The translations under genes were made by a program, and so were the position numbers. Source: DATGZX01 sp035296965 (GTDB lineage: Bacteria > Planctomycetota > Planctomycetia > Gemmatales > Gemmataceae). From it: 64,000 nucleotides of DNA. The notes under the pieces were generated by a model that worked only from the letters and a program-made list of their open reading frames with translations, had not been told where the DNA came from and ran no database searches. The stretch is taken from positions 1-64,000 of the forward strand of contig DATGZX010000415.1 in NCBI GenBank assembly GCA_035296965.1, written 5' to 3'. Each line of letters begins with the position of its first letter. Position 1 is the first letter of the stretch. Positions 8,328 through 16,631 of this stretch are shown here, piece by piece.

Positions 8328-8433
8328 GCATCTTCTCCTTCGCGCCTACTATGTGGAATTGGTAGCCCGGTTTTCGACCGGGCACGGGACTATAGCGAAT
8401 GCCCGCAGAGCAGCCAAGACGAATACTGCCGGT

Positions 8434-10254
8434 TTACTTTGGCACCAACAGGGTAAATGGCGGGATATAGGCTTGCACGAGCGTGATCAGACCGACAATC
8501 ACCGCCAGGGCGATGCTGTGCCAGATGACCGCCTTGAAGATGTCCGCCTCCTTGCCAAGTTGATGCGTTGCCGCGGTCGCCACGCAGATGCTTTGAGCGT
8601 CGATCATCTTGCCCATGACGCCGCCCGTGCTGTTGGCCGTGCAAATGAGCGTCTGCGCCTGCAGTAAACCCAGATGATGGAACGCTCCGCTCTTGAAGAT
8701 CTCGGTGGCCGTGATCTTCTGCAAACTGCCGAAGAGAGCATTGCTGCCCGCGTCCGTGCCGGTCAGGAACACGCCGAGCCATCCCAGGATTGCCGCGAAG
8801 AAAGGATAAAGCATCCCGGTAACCGCGAACGCATAGCCGAGCGTGGCGTCGAGGCCTGCGTAACGCGTGACGTAACTCAAGCCCAACATGCAGGCGATAG
8901 TTGGAATGGGAATCTTCATTTGCACGAACGTCCGCCGCACGACCCGAGCGATCTGCGTGGGCGTCGTGCGCAACAAGAGCATCGAGAACAGCGCGGCGAC
9001 GAACACGGCCGACCCCGGGGCCGTCAGCCAGGGGAAATCAAATTCCGCCTTCTCCGGCTGCGGTTCCCGGCCCTCGACCTGGAGTTGCGAATCGCGTTGC
9101 GACTGTCTGTCGAGCAAAGGAATCGGAATCAAGTACTTGCTCCGCAGTGGGCCGACGTGAAGCGCGCCATGCTGTTCTCTCTGCCGGGCCAATCCCGTCA
9201 GCAGCAGCAAGACCGACATGATTACATAGGGCGCCCATGCGAGACTCACATTGCCAAGCGTCAACGGCGGCTCGTGCTTGAGGTCAGGCGCCGCGCTCGC
9301 CTTGGCATGGGCCGGATCAAAATCGAGCTGTTCGACGGCCCGAAGTTCTTTCTCCTCCTCTGCCGGCGTGATCTGCGGCGCCTTCGTGTAGTGCCATTCG
9401 TGTTTGGGCTTCCAGAACTTCAGAAAAATCGCCGTCAGCACCAGGGAAAAGATGCCGCCGCCGACATCGGTCATCGGGTACAGGACGACGTCCGGCAAAT
9501 AGGCATGGATGGTCGCGAAAGTAAATTGAAAGACCGCGAACGACCCTCCGGACACCAACAGCGCCGGCCAGACTTCCCACGTCTGCTTCCATGTCGACAT
9601 GCACTTGATCATGTACAAAGGCACGACGAACGACAGCAACGGCAACTGGTGGCCCGCCATGATGCTCAACGTCTCGGCCGGTATATCGGTGACGCCGGCC
9701 AGCGTGATCAAGGGAGTGCCAAGCCCGCCATAGGCGACCGGGGAGGTGTTGGCGATCAGGCAGAGCACGGCCGCCAGGAAGGGGTCAAAGCCAAGTCCCA
9801 CCATGATCGCGCCGCAAATGGCCACGGGCGTGCCGCCGCCCGCCGCCCCTTCCAGGAACGCTCCGAAAGCAAACCCAATCAGAATGGCCTGAATCCTGGC
9901 ATCCGCGGACAGCCCGGCCACCGACCGGCGGACGAGGCTGAAATGCCCCGTCTCGACGGTGATGTTATAAAGCAGCATGGCATTGAAGATGGTCCAGCCG
10001 ACCGGCATCAACCCAAAAGCCGCCCCGTGCACAAACGCCATGCACGCCATGCCCAAGGGCATCTTGTACGCGAGCCAGGCGACCAGAAGGGCCACGATCG
10101 CGCCCCCCAAGCCGGCCTTGGGCGCCAGCCAGCGGCGGGGCACCAGCAGCCAAAACAGGACGAACACAGGCAGAGCCGCGCATACGGTGGAGAGCAACCG
10201 GTTACCCAGCGGATTGAGGTCTTGCTGGTAGAGGGCCCAAAGCATGGAGAACAT
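8434..10254 (-). CDS. lctP: L-lactate permease (LctP family)
   Basis: A 606-residue inner-membrane transporter for lactate (and glycolate) uptake with proton. Family sequences are clear: FLEGAAGGGTPVAICGAIM, SPVAYGGLGTPLITLAGVT and GTDAGSNALFGSLQ, within about a dozen hydrophobic segments. A hydrophilic insert around residues 330-440, rich in Glu and Gln, interrupts the membrane segments and is longer than in typical LctP. The open frame extends upstream to 10341, but that extension is Cys/Arg-rich and not transporter-like; I prefer ATG 10254 (alternative 10245). No lactate dehydrogenase is adjacent. Confidence 0.9.
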   Translation of the reverse strand: MFSMLWALYQQDLNPLGNRLLSTVCAALPVFVLFWLLVPRRWLAPKAGLGGAIVALLVAWLAYKMPLGMACMAFVHGAAFGLMPVGWTIFNAMLLYNITVETGHFSLVRRSVAGLSADARIQAILIGFAFGAFLEGAAGGGTPVAICGAIMVGLGFDPFLAAVLCLIANTSPVAYGGLGTPLITLAGVTDIPAETLSIMAGHQLPLLSFVVPLYMIKCMSTWKQTWEVWPALLVSGGSFAVFQFTFATIHAYLPDVVLYPMTDVGGGIFSLVLTAIFLKFWKPKHEWHYTKAPQITPAEEEKELRAVEQLDFDPAHAKASAAPDLKHEPPLTLGNVSLAWAPYVIMSVLLLLTGLARQREQHGALHVGPLRSKYLIPIPLLDRQSQRDSQLQVEGREPQPEKAEFDFPWLTAPGSAVFVAALFSMLLLRTTPTQIARVVRRTFVQMKIPIPTIACMLGLSYVTRYAGLDATLGYAFAVTGMLYPFFAAILGWLGVFLTGTDAGSNALFGSLQKITATEIFKSGAFHHLGLLQAQTLICTANSTGGVMGKMIDAQSICVATAATHQLGKEADIFKAVIWHSIALAVIVGLITLVQAYIPPFTLLVPK

Positions 10255-10365
10255 CCCTGGTTTGCGCAGGCAATCCAGGCGATTGTAAGGGCAACAGGCG
10301 CAGAAGCAAGCAACTTGTCCGCCTTTCCCGCGGATTGGCAAGGACCCAGTTGTGATTATGCCACA

Positions 10366-10507
10366 CTAGCCCGAAGCGTTAGCGATGTCCTCGCTCACGC
10401 TTCGGGCTAGTATGCTGTCGGATCCCGCACGGGCATTTAGAAGTGTAAACGAGGTCCTCGCTCACGCTTCGGGCTAGTATGCTGCCGGATCCCGCACGGG
10501 CATTTAG
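10366..10507. repeat. Tandem palindromic repeat, two copies
   Basis: CTAGCCCGAAGCGT (10366-10379) pairs with ACGCTTCGGGCTAG (10397-10410). The segment from TCCTCGCTCACGC through GCACGGGCATTTAG then recurs almost unchanged at 10454-10507, making a tandem duplication. Its tail (GGATCCCGCACGGGCATTTAG with one base omitted in places) matches the tail of the cruciform repeats at 2126 and 38717. Confidence 0.8.
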
Positions 10508-10545
10508 AATAATAGTAGGCGAACAACTTGAGGAGGAACCAGCCC

Positions 10546-10737
10546 ATGACAGCGAAGGAAGAACAGAGCCAGCAGACGCCCAAGACGCCGCAAGGAACCG
10601 CCGCTGCTCCCGAGGCGGACATTGTCGGCGAGGCGTCGGAAGAATCTTTCCCGGCCAGCGACTCACCCTCGTGGACGGCCGTCACGGCGGTCGGCCCACC
10701 TTGGCGCCGGACGGACTGGGCTGAGCGGCGCGAATGA
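10546..10737 (+). CDS. Small acidic protein with EESFPASDSPSW motif
   Basis: A 63-residue hydrophilic protein. The segment EASEESFPASDSPSWT recurs in small uncharacterised proteins of many bacteria, which supports it being real; its function is unknown to me. ATG 10546 follows a good ribosome-binding site (TTGAGGAGGAACC). A 42-bp perfect palindrome starts one base after the stop codon and may terminate it. It is upstream of and co-directional with the DoxX-like gene. Confidence 0.7.
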   Translation: MTAKEEQSQQTPKTPQGTAAAPEADIVGEASEESFPASDSPSWTAVTAVGPPWRRTDWAERRE

Positions 10738-10738
10738 A

Positions 10739-10780
10739 AAAAGGTGTCAGGACCCTTTATAAAGGGTCCTGACACCTTTT
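10739..10780. repeat. Perfect 42-bp palindrome, terminator-like
   Basis: AAAAGGTGTCAGGACCC, TTTATAAA and GGGTCCTGACACCTTTT form a perfect self-complementary sequence of 42 bases that ends in a T run. It directly follows a stop codon. Related but diverged palindromes occur near 15000-15045 and at 51125-51165, so it is a dispersed element that may double as a terminator. Confidence 0.85.
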
Positions 10781-10803
10781 CTCACTCAAGAAAGGATGGG
10801 CAG

Positions 10804-11214
10804 ATGCGTCTCTTCAAACGGGTGATGCAGTGGCTGCTCGGCGTCCTCTTCGTTGCGGCGGGAGCGAACCACTTTCTCAATGCGAAATTCTACATCAGCA
10901 TCATGCCGCCCTACCTTCCCTGGCATGAAGCGCTGGTGTACCTGAGTGGCGCGTGCGAGATTGCCCTGGGCGCCCTGCTGCTGATCCCAAGGTTCACGAC
11001 GAGCGCGACGTGGGGATTGATCGCGCTCTTGATCGCCGTGTTCCCCGCCAACATCCACATGGCTCTCCATCCCGATCTCTACCCCGGCTTGAGTGCCTGG
11101 ATGCTTTGGTTGCGCCTTCCCCTACAAGGCGTGCTGATTACGTGGGCCTATTGGTTTACGAGAGGAAAGCGGCAGTCAATTATTTCTCCCCAAGGCACGG
11201 AGACAAGGAACTGA
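10804..11214 (+). CDS. DoxX-like membrane protein
   Basis: A 136-residue protein with four hydrophobic segments. The N-terminal LGVLFVAAGANHFLNAKFY and the central LSGACEIALGALLLIP match the DoxX/DoxX-like pattern. Members are small membrane proteins linked to quinone or thiol chemistry; the role here is undefined. The start ATG 10804 follows AGAAAGGATGGGCAG; the longer frame to 10744 runs through the palindrome and is rejected. Confidence 0.8.
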   Translation: MRLFKRVMQWLLGVLFVAAGANHFLNAKFYISIMPPYLPWHEALVYLSGACEIALGALLLIPRFTTSATWGLIALLIAVFPANIHMALHPDLYPGLSAWMLWLRLPLQGVLITWAYWFTRGKRQSIISPQGTETRN

Positions 11215-11292
11215 CGCCGATTCTTAAGCACAGGATGTGACGAACAACAGGCTCGCACAAACGGAAAGAAGAACGGAGACCATTATTCATGC

Positions 11293-11346
11293 CTGGAAGC
11301 GCTCACTTCCCGAGCGACGGGAGGAAAAATCGAGCTTATTGGTAGA
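11293..11346 (+). repeat. Dispersed repeat, left copy at toxin-antitoxin island
   Basis: TGGAAGCG.TCACTTC.CGAG, GGAAAAATCG and TTATTGGTAG occur in the same order here and at 12785-12840, about 75 percent identical by eye. The two direct copies bracket the two toxin-antitoxin modules. Confidence 0.55.
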
Positions 11347-11436
11347 TGCAACGCCCTGGTGCAGAGCGAAGTTGGACTACAATGCTGCGTGTGCCCTCCT
11401 TAGAACGAAGTGAGTTTCCGACGGAGGACGATCCCC

Positions 11437-11742
11437 ATGGACCCGAACGGCGAATACCAGTTCCTGAAGCCGAAGCGAGGCTCGCGCTATCGGCAGCTCT
11501 TTTTTGGTCGCATTCGCGCAGAAGTTCTCTACCGCGAGACGGTCGGCCGGGAACCGCTCACTCCCGAGGAAGTCGCCCGGGAGTACAACGTCCCGGTGGA
11601 AGCCGTCCGGGAGGCGATCGACTATTGCGTCAAGAACAAGGACTTCCTCGACGCCGAGCGGGCACGCGAGGACGATTCGATCCGCAGGTCCGGCCGTGAC
11701 CAATGGCCTCATGCGCCAGCCGACAGTCCCGCCCAAGCATGA
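11437..11742 (+). CDS. DUF433-like antitoxin
   Basis: A 101-residue protein with a helix-turn-helix-like core: GRIRAEVLYRETVGREPLT, then PEEVAREYNVPVEAVREAI and DYCVKN, the arrangement of DUF433 antitoxins. Such proteins repress their own operon and neutralise a downstream DUF5615 PIN-like toxin. The start ATG 11437 is preceded by GACGGAGGACG. Its stop overlaps the start of the next frame as ATGA (11739-11742), the coupling expected of an antitoxin-toxin operon. The partner is truncated, so this may now be an orphan antitoxin. Confidence 0.75.
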   Translation: MDPNGEYQFLKPKRGSRYRQLFFGRIRAEVLYRETVGREPLTPEEVAREYNVPVEAVREAIDYCVKNKDFLDAERAREDDSIRRSGRDQWPHAPADSPAQA

Positions 11743-11888
11743 ATCTCTACATCGATGACGACAGTGCCAAGAGTGCCCTGGTGGCCCGGCTCGGGAAAGC
11801 AGGGCACCAAATTGTCGTACCCGGCGACGCGGTCTTCCGTCACCAAGTCGCCGCAATCTTTTGCAGGATCGTTGCAACCTGCTGGTGA
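11739..11888 (+). pseudogene. Truncated DUF5615-type (Mut7-C-like) toxin
   Basis: The first 31 residues (MNLYIDDDSAKSALVARLGK, then AGHQIVVPGDA) match the N-terminus of DUF5615 PIN-like ribonuclease toxins, including the LYIDDD metal-binding start. From about base 11830 the frame reads antisense through the 3' end of the MazF-like gene on the other strand, so the remaining 80 or so residues of the toxin are missing. The gene looks cut by a deletion or by insertion of the MazEF module. Coupled by ATGA to its antitoxin. Confidence 0.75.
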
Positions 11889-12178
11889 TCGTTGGTCTCG
11901 AGCCTACCGAGATGCCTTTGGATGCGACTCTTGGCAAGAGTTGCCAACTTGTGAAGGCGAACAACGGAAGGAGCCAAGAGGCCCGCCTGCTGCCAACCGG
12001 CAAGCGAGATGTCATAAGAGGTTGTTCGTAGCTGAGTGGTGACTCGTGCCAGTAGCACATCCGCGTCGCCGGCGTCGAGAATCACCAAGGCTGGACGCGG
12101 CTTTCCCGGACCGCTGACAGTAAAAGGAAAGTCCACCAGGACGATGTCACCGGCCTGATAGTTTGTCGTAAATGGCAT
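11840..12178 (-). CDS. MazF/PemK-like toxin
   Basis: A 112-residue protein with the MazF signature GDIVLVDFPF near the N-terminus and KPRPALVILD shortly after, the beta-barrel core of this endoribonuclease toxin family, which cleaves mRNA. The C-terminal helix (HHQQVATIL-like) is present, so length is complete. I prefer ATG 12178 (MPFTTNYQAGD); an upstream in-frame start at 12202 would add 8 residues. The start lies within the 3' end of the antitoxin gene, giving a 32-base overlap and operon coupling. Confidence 0.85.
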   Translation of the reverse strand: MPFTTNYQAGDIVLVDFPFTVSGPGKPRPALVILDAGDADVLLARVTTQLRTTSYDISLAGWQQAGLLAPSVVRLHKLATLAKSRIQRHLGRLETNDHQQVATILQKIAATW

Positions 12179-12365
12179 CGCTGTCTGCGTATCCCTGGCC
12201 AAAATCCTGCGCTGCTAGCTGTTCCCATTCCTGGGCTGTCTCATCTTCAGGAACTAGGACTAGGACACGCACCTGCCGTCCGACAGGAATGCGTCCTGCG
12301 ATCGAAGCCGGCACTGCTAGCGTCTGATTCGCACTGAGTTGGGTCTGGAATTCGACTGCTTTCAT
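12147..12365 (-). CDS. Antitoxin of MazEF-like pair
   Basis: A 72-residue protein preceding and overlapping the MazF-like toxin. It starts MKAVEFQTQL and has a Val-rich strand region (RQVRVLVLVP) followed by an acidic C-terminus (EDETAQEWEQLAAQDF, YADSDAIYD) that would wrap the toxin. No family name is certain, but order, size and overlap fit an antitoxin. GGAGGT lies at good spacing before ATG 12365. Confidence 0.8.
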   Translation of the reverse strand: MKAVEFQTQLSANQTLAVPASIAGRIPVGRQVRVLVLVPEDETAQEWEQLAAQDFGQGYADSDAIYDKLSGR

Positions 12366-12888
12366 GCTGAGATACCTCCACGGCTCATTCTACCGTCTAC
12401 GCGGCCAGACCAGGAGCGCATTTGTCGGCTCTTCAAAGAACTTGCCCGGCAGGCGGAGAGCATTTCAGGAGGACGAGCCGCGGCCCCTTTCTCATGGCCG
12501 CCGAAATTGAACCTGACCCCTTTTTCTCCAGCGGGTCTGCGACTCCGGGTGAAAGCACCCGGCGCGACACGCGGCCGGCGCAGGGCAAGGCAAACCGGGT
12601 CCGTGCGGCGCGAGAGGTAAGCTCTGGGCTCCCCTTTTGTAGCCATGAGTGAAAACTTCGCGGAAGGTTCGGGCAGCGGGTTCGGTCCGCTGCGTAAGAC
12701 CGAACGATAAAGTTCCGCAGCGGGGCCGGCCTCATCCAACCGCTCGTCGGCCGGCGCTAACTCATGCATCAAGTCGCGGAGGCCATGGAAGCGATCACTT
12801 CGCGAGGAGCGGTTGGAAAAATCGTCCTTTATTGGTAGCGAGGGGGCGAACTTCGACCTCCACGGCGAGTTCGGCCCGGCCGCTCTAT
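12366..12888. other. Intergenic stretch with right copy of the dispersed repeat
   Basis: Long open frames on both strands here are GC-driven and Arg/Pro-rich; none has a credible start. The right copy of the repeat described at 11293 lies at 12785-12840. Nothing else recognisable. Confidence 0.55.
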
Positions 12889-14667
12889 TCAGACCTTTGC
12901 CCACGACCAGATTCCGAGCGCTTCTTTCCCAAGTTTTTCCGAGCGCTCTCGCACCGCCTTCATGTCCCAGCGGCCAGTGTATTCCTTGATCTGGCGAGCA
13001 AGCGCTGTGAGCGACGAGTAGCCTGCCTTCTTCGATTTGAACGGGTCTCGACCGGCAGAACTATTTGCCGGGCCACTCAGAAGGCAAAGGTTTCCAATCG
13101 TATCAACGACTATGGGCAGGTAATCGTCGTCTGCATCTGCACCAAGATAAGCCCTCCAGGTCTCGTCGAGTTTCTGGGGAATCACATGCTCGATCGTTCC
13201 GACGGTGCTGTAGTCGGGAAACTGGCCGTGCGTTTGGAAGCGTTTGTCGATCTCGATGAGCATCATGCGCGAGAAAGCAAGATCGTTTGTTCGGTAAGCG
13301 CGCTTATTCTTCACGGCTTCCTCGAACTCTTGATCTGAGATCCAAACGGCGTGGGACCTAAAGCCGTCGCGTAGCGCCTTGATAGGATTTGGTTCGTTGA
13401 TGATTTTCCCGAGCAATGAAGGGAACATCTTGTCGTATTCCGTTGTTCCCAATTCCGTCATTTTGCGGCGTACGAGGAGGATTAGGGTCTCGCGTAGCAT
13501 CGCGCGCGTGCTGTCATCGCTGAGCGTCCCCGCCGCGTGTGCACGTAACACTGAAAGTACGAACGGTGTGCTGGACTCCATGCGGGTGTTGCTGATGGCA
13601 ATGAGAAGCTGGTTGATGGCTTCATGCTCGTGCGGATAAGAAAGCGGGTCCTTGATAGTTCGGTAAAGAGGTGCGCTCCCGAAAATGTCCGCCAGGTACT
13701 GTTTGGCCTGCCCGGACGTCAGGTTGCGGTTCTTCCCCTTGAAATGAACGTAAACCTTTCGGTGTTTCCCCACCATCTTCGTCTCTCCAATAGAGATAAG
13801 ATGGCGAAGGTATTCTTCGAATCGGTCATCGTCGTCGAGCAGCCGGATCGCGGCGAGCCACTGACTGTTGTGAAGTTCTTCCGAATTCTCCTTCGCGTCC
13901 ATGATGGGACGAAACAGGTAATTGCAAAGAAGCTCACTTGCCGTCAGCGGCATCCCCTTGTCGTTCAGGCTCTCGAAAATTGCCTGTGCATCATCCTTTT
14001 GCTCGTCGAGAGGAATCCAGACGATCTTGAGGCAGGTTAGTATCGCCTGGGCCAGTTGCCACAGGGCAGGCACGTCTGAAAAACCGGATTTCAGCTTCTT
14101 GAGGGCGTACTTTTGGAAGGCATCGACTCCGTTCTTGCCGGGCACGTACATCTGAAGATCGGTCTGTAGCCAGGTCGTTCTCGGGTTAGTGTCCGTTCCA
14201 AACGCCACGCGGTAGGTGGGTAAGCGATCGCCCTTCGAGGAGAATACCTTCAGCTTCAACTAGTCGTCGGCCCCGGCGACATCGTTGAAGACGTACTTCT
14301 TCAGTTCATCGAGGTAAGCGTGGGCATCTCCGGACAAGTGCTTCTTGGCTCGAATCTGGTCCCGGATGATTCCGAGCAGCAGGTACACCGTCGTGATGCG
14401 CTGCTGGCCATCAACCACGAGGAATTCTCTGACTTCGGGCGGTCCCATTTGCTCCATGACCACGATCGGGCCGAAAAAGTGCTCAACCTCATCGAGGGCG
14501 GAGCCCCGCTCAAGTTCCTCGATGATCTGCTCCTGGATGTCGAGGAAAAGCTGGTCCCACTGCTTCTTCTCCCAGGCGTAGCCGCGTTGGAAAAACGGAA
14601 CCTTGAACCGGACGCTTCCGCTCAGCGTCTCTTTAAACGTGCGGTTTTTTACGTGGTCGGTGGGCAT
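12889..14667 (-). pseudogene. GmrSD-like (DUF262 + DUF1524) restriction protein interrupted by an in-frame TAG
   Basis: Residues 1-135 carry the DUF262 N-terminal domain (VPFFQRGYAWEKKQW, VVDGQQRITT); then TAG at 14262-14260; then 456 further residues in the same frame with the DUF1524 HNH nuclease (TIEHVIPQK, GNLCLLSGPANSSAG). GmrSD-type enzymes are NTP-dependent type IV systems that cut modified phage DNA. The frame is otherwise intact with no indel, so a single base change (for example a Tyr codon to TAG) would explain the break. A TTG directly after the stop could allow re-initiation. ATG 14667 is chosen because GAGGAG precedes it; the frame runs open further upstream to 14919 without recognisable domain. 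Confidence 0.85.
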
Positions 14668-15064
14668 GGATAATACCGTCTCCTCAGCGTTGTGAACGAC
14701 CGCCACCTGCACGCGCGTCTTTGCGACCGAACTGGTGATTGTGCTGACCGGCACTGGTTGACCCAGCACTGAGCCGGTCAGCATATCAGGGCGCTCCGGT
14801 TGAGCTGGCGCGGGCGCCAGTTCAGGCTGGTGCACGGTATTGGAACACGCCGCCCAACTTGGGTCAACTACCGACTTGAGATTCTCCCGGAACTTGATCT
14901 GCCCACTGCACGTGAACACTCCGCGCTGTTCATTCCAGATCTTTCCGCACCAGTAAGGAGACGACCGATGATCACGGCCAGCGCAACTCCCGTCCTCCGT
15001 CAGTGAAAAGGATCCCGACGTCCTGACGCCTTTTCTCCGCCGGCTTATTCGGCTCGCCCCCGGC
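14668..15064. other. Stretch upstream of the GmrSD-like gene
   Basis: The 250 bases upstream of ATG 14667 remain open in the same frame but encode a Pro/Ala/Val-rich segment without recognisable motif, possibly an N-terminal extension. Around 15000-15045 there is a degenerate copy of the palindrome family (GTCCTGACGCCTTTTCT). No other feature seen. Confidence 0.5.
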
Positions 15065-15442
15065 TCAAAACTCGTGCCCCATGCGGACCCAATAATGCCA
15101 ATCCTCGCCGGCTTGCTTCGTCTGCTCGTCGGTAGCCCGAATGGGCTTCAATTGGGACAAGGGTACCGCCAGCCCATCCTTGTTCCAGCGGATGGTCACG
15201 AACATCTCGTGCTCGCATTCCTCCTCTCCCGGCATGCCGATAACCTCGACTTCATCCTTGACCCGCAACGGCGAGATGGCACGCTTGGCGATGCAGGTTG
15301 CCGTGAATGGGAGCCGGAGCTCGCTCTCCAGGTAATAGTACCAGCCCATAGCCCGTTCGTGAGGCTCGTAAGCATCGACAACGATCTCCATCGTGATGCG
15401 GTGTTCACGCTCCTCGTCACGCTTCGGCTTGGCTTTTGCCAC
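15065..15442 (-). CDS. CcbP-like calcium-binding protein
   Basis: A 125-residue acidic protein that matches the cyanobacterial calcium-binding protein CcbP family over nearly its whole length: EIVVDAYEPHERAMGWYYYL, FTATCIAKRAISPLRV, DEVEVIGMP.EEECEHEMFV and DWHYWV. CcbP of Anabaena binds Ca2+ in the cytosol and influences differentiation; the role in a planctomycete is unknown. The start MAKAKPKRDEE is the only reasonable one. It stands alone downstream of the restriction gene. Confidence 0.82.
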   Translation of the reverse strand: MAKAKPKRDEEREHRITMEIVVDAYEPHERAMGWYYYLESELRLPFTATCIAKRAISPLRVKDEVEVIGMPGEEECEHEMFVTIRWNKDGLAVPLSQLKPIRATDEQTKQAGEDWHYWVRMGHEF

Positions 15443-15746
15443 GAAACACCCATAAACAATGAGCAGGCGAGGACCTTAGCAAGAAAGAGGGCAGCGGAGC
15501 AAGAAGCGAAGGCCTCTTGGTGCACCCACTGGTTTGTCAGGCCTATTGCCGGCTCCGGCTGGCGGCCGCAGCCTCAAATTGTGGCGAAACTGCCACAAGG
15601 CCTCAAGGAGTTACGCATTGGCCGCGTCCCATAGCCCGCGGCCGTGCAGGTCGCACACAGCTCCCCACCGGCGGCCGTAAGCTGATTGGCGCGCATCCCG
15701 GGGAAGATCTCGGCCCCCTTTGTAGCGCCCCCGTGGAGCGAACGAC
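15443..15746. other. Intergenic stretch without a convincing gene
   Basis: About 300 bases between the CcbP-like and methyltransferase genes. A possible 40-residue minus-strand frame at 15574-15696 contains a CATC pair of cysteines, but has no ribosome-binding site I trust. Nothing else seen. Confidence 0.4.
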
Positions 15747-16631
15747 TCAAGAGGGCGGCTTGCGGCCAACGATGCTGGCCGGACGCAGATTGCCGGCGGT
15801 CAGGATCGCGTAGAACATCAGCGGGGCAGCGGACGTGACACGCCGAACACCTTGTAGTCCCTGGCCTTGTAAGGCGGCGATATACTCCCGCGCGTGGCGG
15901 ACGTCCGAGATGACTACGTATCCGCCCGGTTTGAGAACGCGGGCGATTTCGGTCAGCGCCCGAGCGCGTTCCTTGGGGTCGTAAATATTGTGGATAGCCG
16001 CGCGGGAGACGATGACATCAAACGACTGGTTGGCAAAGGGAAGCTGGCGCATGTCCCCTGTATGAACCTCGACACGGTCGGCGACGCCCTCGCGCTGGGC
16101 ATTTTCGAGCGTGGCTTCCAGACGGTTGCCGCTCAAGTCTTCGGCCTGCCAGAGGTCGATGCCGACCGACTTGCCAGTCGTCAGGCGCTTAGCGGCGCCG
16201 ATAAGCAACAGGCCCCGCCCGCAGCCCATGTCCAGGACAAGCTCGTCCCCGTTCCAGGGGACCAAGTCGAGGAGCCGTTCGCGCTCGCGCAGCTTGCCAA
16301 TTTTGCTGGAGTAAATCATCAAGGCCCCGGTGGCGACCAAGCCAATGCCAGGCCAGAGTGTCATCCACGCGATGGGAAACACCAATGTAGTGGATCCAGC
16401 GGGCACATGAAGTACTCCCTCCCACAGGCCGCAGAAGGCACTCAAGGAAACTAGAAGGCAGGCACCACCACTGACGAACAGATTGCGGACAACGCCCGGA
16501 GCATCGATTCCGTAATCTGCGCGTGGCAAACCGGCAGGCAGGGTACCCTCCGGAACGTTGCAGCGATCACTCTCGCAGTTATTTTTTGGGAAGGGATTTG
16601 GACGCTGATTTCTGGAGCGCCCGAAACGCAT
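15747..16631 (-). CDS. Membrane-anchored class I SAM-dependent methyltransferase
   Basis: Two hydrophobic segments at about residues 50-70 and 80-105 precede a Rossmann methyltransferase domain. Motif I is LVLDMGCGRGLLLIGAA (about 130-146), motif II VGIDLW, and the post-motif GDMRQLPFANQSFDVIVS. It resembles bacterial arsenite-methyltransferase-like/UbiE-like enzymes of unknown substrate. The annotated start overlaps the upstream gene's end by 53 bases, so the true start is probably a TTG or other codon nearer the DYGIDAPG motif at residue 40. It is co-transcribed with the secreted protein upstream. Confidence 0.8.
   Translation of the reverse strand: MRFGRSRNQRPNPFPKNNCESDRCNVPEGTLPAGLPRADYGIDAPGVVRNLFVSGGACLLVSLSAFCGLWEGVLHVPAGSTTLVFPIAWMTLWPGIGLVATGALMIYSSKIGKLRERERLLDLVPWNGDELVLDMGCGRGLLLIGAAKRLTTGKSVGIDLWQAEDLSGNRLEATLENAQREGVADRVEVHTGDMRQLPFANQSFDVIVSRAAIHNIYDPKERARALTEIARVLKPGGYVVISDVRHAREYIAALQGQGLQGVRRVTSAAPLMFYAILTAGNLRPASIVGRKPPS

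Noticed and set aside
8674..10410. Plus-strand 578-residue open frame
   Set aside because: It lies entirely antisense to the L-lactate permease, whose family motifs are clear; the translation is Arg/Gly/His-rich shadow sequence.
12362..12904. Minus-strand 180-residue open frame
   Set aside because: Spans intergenic DNA and a repeat; Arg/Ser-rich composition and no ribosome-binding site.
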